Position numbers and translations under genes: made by a program. From an uncultured Bradyrhizobium sp. (lineage in GTDB: Bacteria > Pseudomonadota > Alphaproteobacteria > Rhizobiales > Xanthobacteraceae): a stretch of 64,000 nt of DNA. Shown here piece by piece: positions 1 through 8,235 of the stretch. The DNA lies in the NCBI RefSeq assembly GCF_947648125.1, contig NZ_CANSMR010000028.1:24150-88149 (forward strand), written 5' to 3'. Under the pieces are notes generated by a model, which saw nothing but the letters and a program-made list of their open reading frames with translations, had not been told where the DNA came from and did no database searches. Every line of letters begins with the position of its first letter. Position 1 is the stretch's first letter.

Positions 1-65
1 CGCATCGGCATCCCGGCGAGCGGGGCGGCCTCGGCGGGTTCGGCAATGTCGATATTCTCGGCCAT
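1..65 (-). CDS. 5' end of a leftward gene, product unknown
   Basis: An ATG on the minus strand at 65 opens a frame that stays open to the window edge, about 21 codons. It begins MAENIDIAEPAEA and is rich in Ala, Glu and Pro, with GC-ending codons like the neighbouring genes. No family can be named from so little. The gene would be divergent from the deacetylase at 150, so 66-149 would hold both promoters. Confidence 0.4.
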   Translation of the reverse strand, partial: MAENIDIAEPAEAAPLAGMPM

Positions 66-149
66 GCCGTGTTTCGCCGGTTTGACAGGAAGAGAAAAAC
101 TGCTCTGATGAGTGCGGAACGGATTACCTAATCGGTGGGGCCCAGTGCA

Positions 150-965
150 ATGAGAAAGATGTCGAGCGCACCGCGACCGATCCTGAACACTGTCGCGGCG
201 CTGATCGCGCTTGCGCCATTTGCGCTGATCGGCTCGGCGAAGGCCGCCGAATGCCCGCGCAAGGACGCGCTCGGCACCGCGCGTGTGCTCGAGGTCGACC
301 CTGCGACCTATCCGCGCGTCGGGTTGAAGAGCTTTCCGCAGACCCTGCCGCTGCGCGATGGCGAGGTTGTGCTGACTTTCGACGACGGGCCGACACCTGG
401 TGTCACCGACAAGGTGCTGACGGCGCTGGCAACCGAATGCGTGCAGGCCACCTTCTTCATGGTCGGCCGCAATGCGGCCGATCATCCCGATATGGTCCGC
501 AAGATCGCGCGGCTCGGCCACAGCATCGGCTATCACAGCTGGGACCATCCGCATCTCAACAAAATGCCGACGGATCAGGCCGAGGCGAACATCAACCGGG
601 GGATCGAAGCGATCCAGACGGCCCTGCGCGGCACCGCGAGCACGGTCCCGAGCACGCCGTTCTTCCGGTTCCCCTATTTCGAGTCGACGCCCGCCCTGCT
701 CGGGCGCATGGAAAAGCGCGGTATCGCGGTGTTCGGCGCCGATTTCTGGGCCAGCGACTGGAACAAGATGACCCCCGAGGAGGAACTCAAGCTGCTCACC
801 GGGCGGCTCGAGGGCCATCGCAAGGGAATTATCCTGCTGCATGACCCGCAAATGCGAACAGCGCAGATGCTGCCCGCCTTCCTAAGGTACCTGCAGGAGC
901 ATAATTATCACGTCGTCCACATCGTCCCGGCGGCGTTGAAAACCGTGTCCGACCGGACACATTGA
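150..965 (+). CDS. Exported polysaccharide deacetylase (NodB homology domain)
   Basis: About 271 aa, a carbohydrate esterase 4 type deacetylase that should remove acetyl groups from N-acetylated sugars outside the cytoplasm. An N-terminal hydrophobic signal ends near AKAAE. The NodB motifs appear in order: TFDDGP (catalytic and metal-binding Asp), HSWDHPHL (metal-binding His pair), RFPYFE, DFWASDW and IILLHD. I chose the ATG at 150, after a G-rich stretch; an in-frame GTG at 135 is possible. It is followed 80 bp later by a paralogue with the same start pattern, so the pair is a tandem duplication. The real substrate (peptidoglycan, chitin-like or exopolysaccharide) cannot be told from sequence. 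Confidence 0.88.
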   Translation: MRKMSSAPRPILNTVAALIALAPFALIGSAKAAECPRKDALGTARVLEVDPATYPRVGLKSFPQTLPLRDGEVVLTFDDGPTPGVTDKVLTALATECVQATFFMVGRNAADHPDMVRKIARLGHSIGYHSWDHPHLNKMPTDQAEANINRGIEAIQTALRGTASTVPSTPFFRFPYFESTPALLGRMEKRGIAVFGADFWASDWNKMTPEEELKLLTGRLEGHRKGIILLHDPQMRTAQMLPAFLRYLQEHNYHVVHIVPAALKTVSDRTH

Positions 966-1045
966 ACCCGGGACCCAAGGTGGATTACAGACCGTTAAGG
1001 CGGCATTCATGGGGCCGCACCTAAGGATTCGTCAGTGCGTTTGGA

Positions 1046-2437
1046 ATGCGGCCGAGATTGATGATTGCAGACGTCCTGGTGATGATCCGGAAGCGGTCGC
1101 GGACCGTGATCGGCGCGGCGCTGCTGGGCTGCTGCTTCATGACGCCGCAGGCCGGCCTCGCCGCGGATTGCCCGGGTAACCCCAACGCACTCGGCACCTC
1201 GCGGACCATCGTCGTCGATCCCACGGAGCATCCGCGGATCGGCACCATGCAGTATCCGGAGACGCTGCCGCTCGCCGATCACGAGGTGGTGCTGACCTTC
1301 GACGACGGACCGCTGCCGAAATACAGCAACCAGGTGCTGGCCATTCTCGCCAGCCAGTGCGTCAAGGCAACCTTCTTCACCATCGGCTCCCAGGCCCGGT
1401 TCAATCCGGAGGGCGTGCGCAGGCTGATCGCTGCGGGGCATACCGTCGGCACGCACAGCCAGAATCATCCGTTGACGATGAACAAGATGCCGCTCGAGCG
1501 GGTGCGGCAGGAGGTCGACGACGGCATCGCCTCGACGCTCGCCGCCCTCAACGGCGACAAGAGCAAGCTGGCGCCGTTCTTCCGGATCCCCGGCCTGATG
1601 CGCGCCGAGATCCCCGAAGCCTATCTGGCGTCGCAGGGCATCCAGGTCTGGAGCGCCGACTTCCCGGCTGACGACTGGCGTCACATCTCGCCGCAGCGGG
1701 TTTACGACCTCGCGATCCAGCGGATCGAGGCCAAGCACAAGGGCATCCTGCTGCTGCACGACATCCAGCCGCGCACGGTTGCGGCGCTGCCGCGCATCCT
1801 CAACACGCTGAAGGAGCGCGGCTACCGCATCGTCCATGTCGTGCCCGCGACACCGGACCGCCCGGCGACGCCGACCGAGCCGCAGCAATGGTTCATGCGT
1901 CCGCCGACCGAGACGGTCGCGATCACGCGCTGGCCCAAAATACCGAACTTCGTCTTCACCGCAACGCGGACGCTGCCGGCGCCGGTGTTTGCCGACATGG
2001 ATTGGCGCGATGGCGACGTCCTAGATCACGCGCAGCGCGCGCGCGTCGGCGCATCCGTCCGCACGCTGTGGCCGCAGGCGCAGCTCGCCCAGCCGGCGTC
2101 GCCCTCGACATTGCCGATCCCGGCGGCTGACGTGTTTCGCATTCCCGAAGCGCTGGACGTGACCCTGCTTGCGGCCCGCTCGGCGGCCGAACGTCGTCTG
2201 GCACAGCGCGCGGCAGCTGTCCCCGGAGCTGGCGCACCGCGCGCGCAGGCGATCTCCGCGCGTCAGGCCAGGCATCCGAAACAGGCCGCGCATCAGATTC
2301 CCGCTGCGGCCCACGGCCGGCTTCACGGCGCGCCGCTGCATATCGCCCCGCCTGCCGCGAGCAATGCGTCGGTCCATGTCGCCAGGCGCACCCCGCGCGC
2401 CGAGGCCTCGGCGGCAAGCAAGCGCGAGCCTGAATAG
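1046..2437 (+). CDS. Exported polysaccharide deacetylase with long disordered C-terminus
   Basis: 463 aa. The first ~280 residues are a NodB domain closely similar to the upstream gene. It has a signal/TM segment ending near GLAADC, then TFDDGP, HSQNHPL, a variant RIPGLM in place of RxPY, DFPADDW and ILLLHD. The last ~180 residues are low-complexity and rich in Ala, Pro, Arg and His, with no visible fold. They may be a periplasmic or wall-associated tail. Tandem duplicate of the preceding gene, with clear divergence in motif 3. Confidence 0.85.
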   Translation: MRPRLMIADVLVMIRKRSRTVIGAALLGCCFMTPQAGLAADCPGNPNALGTSRTIVVDPTEHPRIGTMQYPETLPLADHEVVLTFDDGPLPKYSNQVLAILASQCVKATFFTIGSQARFNPEGVRRLIAAGHTVGTHSQNHPLTMNKMPLERVRQEVDDGIASTLAALNGDKSKLAPFFRIPGLMRAEIPEAYLASQGIQVWSADFPADDWRHISPQRVYDLAIQRIEAKHKGILLLHDIQPRTVAALPRILNTLKERGYRIVHVVPATPDRPATPTEPQQWFMRPPTETVAITRWPKIPNFVFTATRTLPAPVFADMDWRDGDVLDHAQRARVGASVRTLWPQAQLAQPASPSTLPIPAADVFRIPEALDVTLLAARSAAERRLAQRAAAVPGAGAPRAQAISARQARHPKQAAHQIPAAAHGRLHGAPLHIAPPAASNASVHVARRTPRAEASAASKREPE

Positions 2438-2480
2438 GGCGCGATCTAGCTGACCACGATCTTAGCGACGCAAAGCAGGA

Positions 2481-2819
2481 TCACCGCCGCCAGGAGAAGA
2501 TGTCGATATAGGATTTGATCTCGCCGGCATGCCTGAGCTCGGTGACATCGGCGACGATCTGCTTGCGCGAGGCGACAGCGTTGGGCCCCTCGCCGGCTGC
2601 AGCCGCCAGCCGCCGCGTTTCGCCTTCGAGGCGCTCGATCCGTTGGAAGAAATAGAACGAGCGCAGGCCCGAGAGGGCATGCATCGTTGCATAGACCAGG
2701 ACCAGGATCGCGACCGTCGCGCGCTGCTCGTATTTCTCCAGCAGGTTCAGCGTGAAATAGACCAGCCCCAGGAACACGAAGTTGGAGAGGATACGGTAGG
2801 CGTAGCTGGCAAAGATCAT
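2481..2819 (-). CDS. Small membrane protein of unknown function
   Basis: 112 aa from an ATG at 2819; the frame is open upstream to 2909 but that part looks non-coding. Two hydrophobic segments can be seen (FVFLGLVYFTLNLL near residue 14 and TVAILVLVYATMHAL near 36). A charged, probably helical tail follows, with EGETRR and ELRHAGEIKSYIDIF. It converges with the deacetylase gene ending at 2437. No function assigned. Confidence 0.6.
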   Translation of the reverse strand: MIFASYAYRILSNFVFLGLVYFTLNLLEKYEQRATVAILVLVYATMHALSGLRSFYFFQRIERLEGETRRLAAAAGEGPNAVASRKQIVADVTELRHAGEIKSYIDIFSWRR

Positions 2820-3063
2820 CAGGCGCTCCGGGTGGGGCAGGCTTGGCCGCGCGATCGCAAGAGGCAGCCTTTGGTCGGCAGCGACATACCAACAGGGCCA
2901 TGCACCCACTACTCTACCCGACCGGTGTTACAGGACCGCATCGACCACAGCTTCTCGTCACCAGCCGGCTCGAGCCGGCATGGCTGGCGCGCGGGTAGTC
3001 GCCCCATTGACGCGGCGCGGCCGGCTTGCGATGTAAGCCGCCCCGGACATCCCAGGGTGGTCA

Positions 3064-6000
3064 ATGCAAATCGTTCGTTCCGTTCGCCTCTGGATGAAGG
3101 AAGGCAGATCCGACAAGCTCTATGAAGTCGATCTGGTCGATCTGGAACGCGCCGCCGACGCACGATATCTCGTCAACTTCAGATATGGCCGTCGCGGCAC
3201 CTCGTTGAGGGATGGAACCAAGACTCCGTCGCCGGTCACTCGCTCGAACGCCGAGAAGCTGTTCGATAGTGTCGTAGTATCCAAGATCAACGATGGCTAT
3301 CGCCGCATCGACGGCGACGCACCACCGCTGGCCGTTCGCGACGCCGGCGATGCCCACGGACGCGACACGGAATTGCTCAAGAAGCTCGCGCTCTGTGCAC
3401 GAAGTGCGTGGCCCGAGAAGGAGCGCGACCGCCTGTTCTGGCGCCTTGGTGTGATCCGGCTGGCCGCCGCCTATCCCCAACTCGCCGCCTTCGCCGAGAA
3501 GGTCGGCGCGGCAAACGCGAGCTACAGCCTGGTATATGCGCTGGCGCGCTGTGGCGGTGCGGACGCCGCCCATCTGTTGCGCAGCTGCGCCGACCTCAAT
3601 GTCAGCCTGGTGACGCGCGACTACGCCGCCTATGCCCTCGCAAGCGAACTGATGGGCGCTCGGCAATTGTCGCCACGGCTGTCGCTGCCGCGAACCACGG
3701 ATGCTGCGGCGACACGCGACATCGAGATGGCGCTGACGAACGGCAATGGCGCGGGCCTGACGCAGGCCCTGCTCGCGGCGAACTCGGCGCAACCGGGCTT
3801 CGCCAATCAGTTCCTCATTGCTCTTGCCCACCACGCGCTCGCAGACGACGCCGCGCGCAAGACGCTGCTCGCGGCTGTGCATGCGATGAGCCCACGACCG
3901 CCCTACGTGCAGGTGCTGCGACGCCTGTTCAAATATGCCGATCTCATCGACGACGGCCCGCTGTTCGCCGCGACTGCACGACAGTTCGAGCTGGCTACGC
4001 CGATGTATTATCGCGGCCGGGTCTACAACGACCGAGTCTGGGTGCCCGGTTCGCGCCAGGCGCTGAAGCTCAGCGAGGAACAGCACAGCGCGGCTCCGCG
4101 CATCGCGCTGTCCGACCAGACCCTGTTCTACTTCAAGCGACGCGCCTGGCGCATGCTGCGCAAGCGTGCCGAACTCGGACAGGACGCCTTCACGGCGATG
4201 GCGGGTGAGCTCCTCCTCGCCTTCACCGACGCCGACGGCATCAAGCCGGCGACATGGACCGAGCATGTCCGTATCGACGGCAGCTTTCGTCCCGTTCCCC
4301 ATTCCGCCGAGGCGCTGAGCCGCGTGTGGAGCGTCAGCCACCTGCTGCATGCCGGGGGCCAGACCAGCCGCTTCAATGACAAGGCTCTCACCCATCGCCA
4401 TGTCGGCACGCGCACGCCCGCGCAGCGCGAGGAAGCCTTTCCCGCGCTATGGGATGCGCAGCCGCAGCGGCTGCTGCGCATCGCGACGCTGGCGCGCAAT
4501 CATGCGGCGGCGCGCTTCGCGGCAGAGGCGCTGCGGCAGGGCCCGCCGCGGCCCGATGCGATGGACGTGGCTGCGATCGGCGGCCTGCTGGCCTCGCCCT
4601 ATCCCGAGGTCACCGCGCTCGCGGCCACGATCGCGCGGCGCCTGATCGATGCCGACAAGGCCGATGCGGCATTGATCGCCGCGCTGCTCGAGGCGTCGGC
4701 GCCCGACATGCGCGACCTGGCCATCCGTGCCATTGACGACCGCACCGACTGGCCGTGGGCCGACGCCGCCCTTGCACGCGCCGCGCTGACGAGCCCGCAC
4801 GATCACGTGCAAGGCCGCATGCGCGGCTGGCTACGCGACCGAGCGCCTTCACGGGACCAACGCGCCCACGCGACGGAGGCGTTCGCAGCCTGGCTCGCGC
4901 AGTTGCCGCCAGAACTTGACGATCTGCAGCGCGCCGGCCTCACTGCCGCTCTCGCGCTGCTGCCGCAACTATGGCCGGATCGCGACTGCCCGCTGCAGCC
5001 GGAGGTGATCGAAAGCCTGACCGGTCACGCCAGCCCCGACGTGCAGGCAGCCAGCATCCAGCTCATCGCCGTCACCCCGACGCGGCCTGACGACCTGCCG
5101 ACAGCGTTTTGGCAGGCGATCCTGCAGGCCGACGCGCCGGAAATCCGTATTGCCTCGATGAGCCTGCTGGCACGGCTCGACGACGCCGCGCTCGCGCAAC
5201 ATCGCGATGGCATCGCTTTGGCGGCCACCGGCGCTCATGCAGGGCTGCGAGCGGCTGCGCGGCCACTCGTTGCACGCCTCGCGGCAGCCGACGAGGCTTT
5301 CGCCGTTCGGTTGCGCGACGCGCTGATGACTGGCCTCTTTCGCGCCGAGCCGGTCGAAGGCCATGCCGCCGACATGGTCGCACTCTTCGTCGAGGCCTTG
5401 CCGCAGGCAGCGGCTGCCATCGACGATGGCACCCTATGGCGCCTGCTGCAAGCGCGCGCGGCCGGCGCCCGCATGCTGGGCGCAAAGCTGCTGGAGAGCA
5501 GCGACCCGTCGCGCTTCTCGGTCCGTCAACTCGCCCGCCTCGGCAACCATTCGTTTGCCGCCGTGCGCCGCTTCGCGCTGCATGCGTTTGCGACCGACGA
5601 GCCGCGCTTCCGCGCCGACCCGCAGAATGCCGTGCTGCTGGTCGAGAGCGAATGGGACGATGTACGAACAGTCGCGGTGAACCGCCTCACGGCATGGCCC
5701 AGCGAAGCGCTGCCGGCGGCGGCGCTGGCAGTGATGGCGGACTCGACCGTGCCCGCGGTGCAGGACGGCGCCCGCCTGCTGCTGCGGCGCAGCCTCGCTG
5801 ACGGCGATGTCGCCGAGGTGCTGGGCCGCGTATTGGAGCACCCCTCCGGCAGCTTCCATCTCTTCGTCACCGAGCTGATCACCGGCGATTCGCTGGCGGA
5901 TGCGGCGATCTTCGCCAAATTCCTCACCCAGGCCCGCATCATCCTGATGCAGATCAACCGCGGGCGCATCGCCAAGGACCGGATCTTCACGTCACTACGC

Positions 6001-6216
6001 AACGAGGCGCTGGCGCACCGGGATCGCGCAGCGGCGATCGCACAGCTGCTGCACGACTTCACGCTCAGCGTGACCCTGCGTGACAAGGCGCCCGCACTGA
6101 TCATCCTGCGCGACATCGCTCATGCCTGGCCGGATCTCAGCCTGCCCGTCACCGTGGCCCGCGCCGGCCGCACGCCGCCGGGCGGCGGCTCGCAAACCAG
6201 CGGAACCGCCGCATGA
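3064..6216 (+). CDS. WGR-domain / HEAT-ARM repeat protein (retron accessory protein)
   Basis: 1050 aa. Residues ~3-80 form a WGR-like domain, with the signature present as YGRRGTSLRDGTKT (Tyr in place of Trp). Such domains bind nucleic acid in PARPs and bacterial DNA-binding proteins. The rest is an alpha-solenoid of repeated Leu/Ala-rich helical pairs of the HEAT/armadillo kind (for example segments around residues 480-560 and 640-760). The start ATG follows AGGGTGG. Its stop overlaps the next start (ATGA at 6213). With the SWIM gene and retron RT downstream it forms the ARM + WHSWIM + RT set that I recall as type XIII retrons. Its likely part is sensing, or holding the RT-msDNA complex; that is inference. 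Confidence 0.85.
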   Translation: MQIVRSVRLWMKEGRSDKLYEVDLVDLERAADARYLVNFRYGRRGTSLRDGTKTPSPVTRSNAEKLFDSVVVSKINDGYRRIDGDAPPLAVRDAGDAHGRDTELLKKLALCARSAWPEKERDRLFWRLGVIRLAAAYPQLAAFAEKVGAANASYSLVYALARCGGADAAHLLRSCADLNVSLVTRDYAAYALASELMGARQLSPRLSLPRTTDAAATRDIEMALTNGNGAGLTQALLAANSAQPGFANQFLIALAHHALADDAARKTLLAAVHAMSPRPPYVQVLRRLFKYADLIDDGPLFAATARQFELATPMYYRGRVYNDRVWVPGSRQALKLSEEQHSAAPRIALSDQTLFYFKRRAWRMLRKRAELGQDAFTAMAGELLLAFTDADGIKPATWTEHVRIDGSFRPVPHSAEALSRVWSVSHLLHAGGQTSRFNDKALTHRHVGTRTPAQREEAFPALWDAQPQRLLRIATLARNHAAARFAAEALRQGPPRPDAMDVAAIGGLLASPYPEVTALAATIARRLIDADKADAALIAALLEASAPDMRDLAIRAIDDRTDWPWADAALARAALTSPHDHVQGRMRGWLRDRAPSRDQRAHATEAFAAWLAQLPPELDDLQRAGLTAALALLPQLWPDRDCPLQPEVIESLTGHASPDVQAASIQLIAVTPTRPDDLPTAFWQAILQADAPEIRIASMSLLARLDDAALAQHRDGIALAATGAHAGLRAAARPLVARLAAADEAFAVRLRDALMTGLFRAEPVEGHAADMVALFVEALPQAAAAIDDGTLWRLLQARAAGARMLGAKLLESSDPSRFSVRQLARLGNHSFAAVRRFALHAFATDEPRFRADPQNAVLLVESEWDDVRTVAVNRLTAWPSEALPAAALAVMADSTVPAVQDGARLLLRRSLADGDVAEVLGRVLEHPSGSFHLFVTELITGDSLADAAIFAKFLTQARIILMQINRGRIAKDRIFTSLRNEALAHRDRAAAIAQLLHDFTLSVTLRDKAPALIILRDIAHAWPDLSLPVTVARAGRTPPGGGSQTSGTAA

Positions 6217-7883
6217 ATTTCGCGTATCGATTTCTCGGCAGCAGCAGCGCGTCGTCCGACGCCGCCTCGTCGTCGTTCGCCTTCGCGCCGGACACGCTGC
6301 GCCAGCCGACTTTCTTCACCGGCAAGGTCGCGCGTCACCTCGCGTTTCGTGAGGCGATCTCCGCGCTGCATCACGTCGTCGTCTCGGACCTGCGCTTCAA
6401 GCCGCGCGATCGCACCGCCTATTTCGAGTGGCTGAAGCAGAACGAGGCCAACTTCCTCGCCGAGGCGACAGCGCAATCCGCGGCGCTCAAGCCGCGCATC
6501 GCGGAATTGCAGGACCGCATCCGCGGCTTCGACCGCGAGCGCGATCGGCTGATGAAGCCGTTCTGGGCGGCGCGGCAATCTTATTTCAACTACCTCTACA
6601 AGCAGAACCGCGACGCCTGGATCGTGCTCGATCCGGTAATCACAGTGCATCCGGACGAGATTTTCTTCGAGTGCTTCAGCCTCGACGAATCGAGCTACGG
6701 GCGGCTGTCGTGCGACCACGACGTGTTCGAGAGCCTCGGCGAGATGGCGTTCGGCACCACCAATATCGACTACAGCCACGCCCTCTACGACGAATTCCAG
6801 AAGATCCGCTCCTACCGCGACACCACGCTCACCATCGATCCGTCCGGATTCGAGGTGCAGACCGGCGACGACCTCGACTTCCGCGAGGAGAAGATCGACC
6901 TGCCGGATAGCTGGGTGCGCGGCTTCCTGCAGGTGTCGAGTGCCATGACCCTGCCGGCGCATGTGTTCGACCTGCACCCCGTGGACATGGCCAATATCCT
7001 CACCCGCCTCGCGCAGAGGAAGGAGCAAGCCGGCCCGCGCTCTCTGCGATTCGTGCTGAAGCCGGACGCGCCGGTGGAGGTCGTCATCGAGCCATGGCAC
7101 GACCGGCTCACCTTCCGCCGCTCGATCTATCGCGGCCCGGCGCCCGCCGAGATCCGCATCTGGGGCCGGCGGCGGCTTGCCATTCTCGGGCGGGCGCTGC
7201 CGCTGGCGCGGTCGGTGCGGGTGCATTTGAGCGGGACCGGCCTGCCGTCGTTCTTCGTCGTCGATTTTGGCGGTCTGCGCTTCACGCTCGGCCTGTCCGG
7301 CTGGACCGCGAACGACTGGTCGTCCGCCGGGCAATTCGACCTGCTCGCGCCGCGCCACAAGGTCGACAACGACACGGCCCAACGCGTTTTCGCAGCGCTC
7401 AGCAAATCCCACGCGGCGAGCGCCGCCGAGCTGGCGCGACAGACCGGTGTCGACCAGGCGCTGGTGCATGCGGCGCTCACCGCCTACACTCAGGCCGGAC
7501 GCGTCATGTTCGACCTCGACAAGTCGCTGTACCGCCTGCGCGAGCTGACGCGCGAGCCGCTGTCCCCCGCCCGGCTGCGCTTCGCCAGCGCGCAGGAGGA
7601 GAAAGCCAATCGCCTGATCAACGCCAACCTCGTGACGATCGGCAACATAGATCGCAACCAGGGCGTTCGCGCGATCAACGGCAGCGTGCTCGACAACGCC
7701 CGCACCGAGCAGGTGAATCTCGTCATCGACGATGACGACCGTCTCGTCGAGGCGCGGTGCAGCTGTCATTTCTACGGCCACAACAAGATGATGCGCGGCC
7801 CTTGCGAACACATGCTCGCATTGCGCCGGATCTTCCATTCACAAATCGAGGGCGTCGCCCAGGATGGACCCGCCATCGCATGA
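6213..7883 (+). CDS. Winged-helix + SWIM zinc-finger protein (retron accessory, WHSWIM)
   Basis: 556 aa, overlapping the stop of the HEAT/ARM gene by 4 nt (ATGA), so translation is probably coupled. The N-terminal ~370 residues are of unknown fold with coiled-coil-like stretches (LKPRIAELQDRIRGFDRERD). A winged-helix-like unit follows (AELARQTGVDQALVHAALTA, ~residues 405-430). A C-terminal SWIM finger has CSC, then CEH about 14 residues later (CxCx(n)CxH, ~residues 510-530). SWIM fingers bind nucleic acid or proteins. Position between the ARM gene and the msr-msd/RT points to the retron's own accessory protein. Confidence 0.87.
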   Translation: MNFAYRFLGSSSASSDAASSSFAFAPDTLRQPTFFTGKVARHLAFREAISALHHVVVSDLRFKPRDRTAYFEWLKQNEANFLAEATAQSAALKPRIAELQDRIRGFDRERDRLMKPFWAARQSYFNYLYKQNRDAWIVLDPVITVHPDEIFFECFSLDESSYGRLSCDHDVFESLGEMAFGTTNIDYSHALYDEFQKIRSYRDTTLTIDPSGFEVQTGDDLDFREEKIDLPDSWVRGFLQVSSAMTLPAHVFDLHPVDMANILTRLAQRKEQAGPRSLRFVLKPDAPVEVVIEPWHDRLTFRRSIYRGPAPAEIRIWGRRRLAILGRALPLARSVRVHLSGTGLPSFFVVDFGGLRFTLGLSGWTANDWSSAGQFDLLAPRHKVDNDTAQRVFAALSKSHAASAAELARQTGVDQALVHAALTAYTQAGRVMFDLDKSLYRLRELTREPLSPARLRFASAQEEKANRLINANLVTIGNIDRNQGVRAINGSVLDNARTEQVNLVIDDDDRLVEARCSCHFYGHNKMMRGPCEHMLALRRIFHSQIEGVAQDGPAIA

Positions 7884-7951
7884 GTGACATGAGAGCTGCC
7901 ATCTGCAGAGCCGGCTTGAACCGGCCACGACAATTCGCGTATCACTGCATT

Positions 7952-8185
7952 CGGAAGGGCGCAGGCCGGTCAGGACCTTGCAATCCGGGCGGCGTATCGC
8001 CGTCCTTGCACTATGACCACGCATGCGTCACTGGCCCGATCTTCACTGGGCCGGGGCAGTCCACCCGTACGCAATCGCAGAATGGGTTCCTTGAACCCAA
8101 TTGCGTACGGGTGGACGCCCCGGCGTCGAGTGGATCGATCCAGTTCTTAGAAGAGACGAAGGCAACCCGGCCTGCGCCCTTTCCG
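7952..8185 (+). ncRNA. Retron msr-msd RNA locus with a1/a2 repeats
   Basis: The 352-bp gap before the RT gene is highly structured. a1 at 7952-7969 (CGGAAGGGCGCAGGCCGG) is complementary to a2 at 8167-8185, with only one extra T at 8182. Between them lie msr-like hairpins: CGGCG-TAT-CGCCG at 7990-8002, and GGCCC/GGGCC at 8033-8052. Then comes a long msd hairpin. It has outer arms GGGGC 8053-8057 / GCCCC 8117-8121, a perfect 16-bp stem 8060-8075 / 8100-8115, a 7-nt one-sided bulge, and an inner 7-bp stem 8083-8089 / 8093-8099 with a CTT loop. The order a1-msr-msd-a2-RT is the retron order. The branching G and exact msDNA ends cannot be fixed from sequence. Confidence 0.85.
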
Positions 8186-8235
8186 ATCCCCCTCCACAAG
8201 ACTGCCGCGCCCCTCCTGAACGGAGGGCTGGCCGC

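Noticed and set aside
6120-7838. 572-codon minus-strand frame opposite the WHSWIM gene
   Set aside because: Mirror frame of a GC-rich gene; Arg/Glu/His-rich without any domain, while the plus strand carries clear motifs and coupled starts.
8101-8235. Upstream extension of the RT frame
   Set aside because: Would run through the msd arm and a2 repeat; the GTG at 8236 has a good ribosome site.
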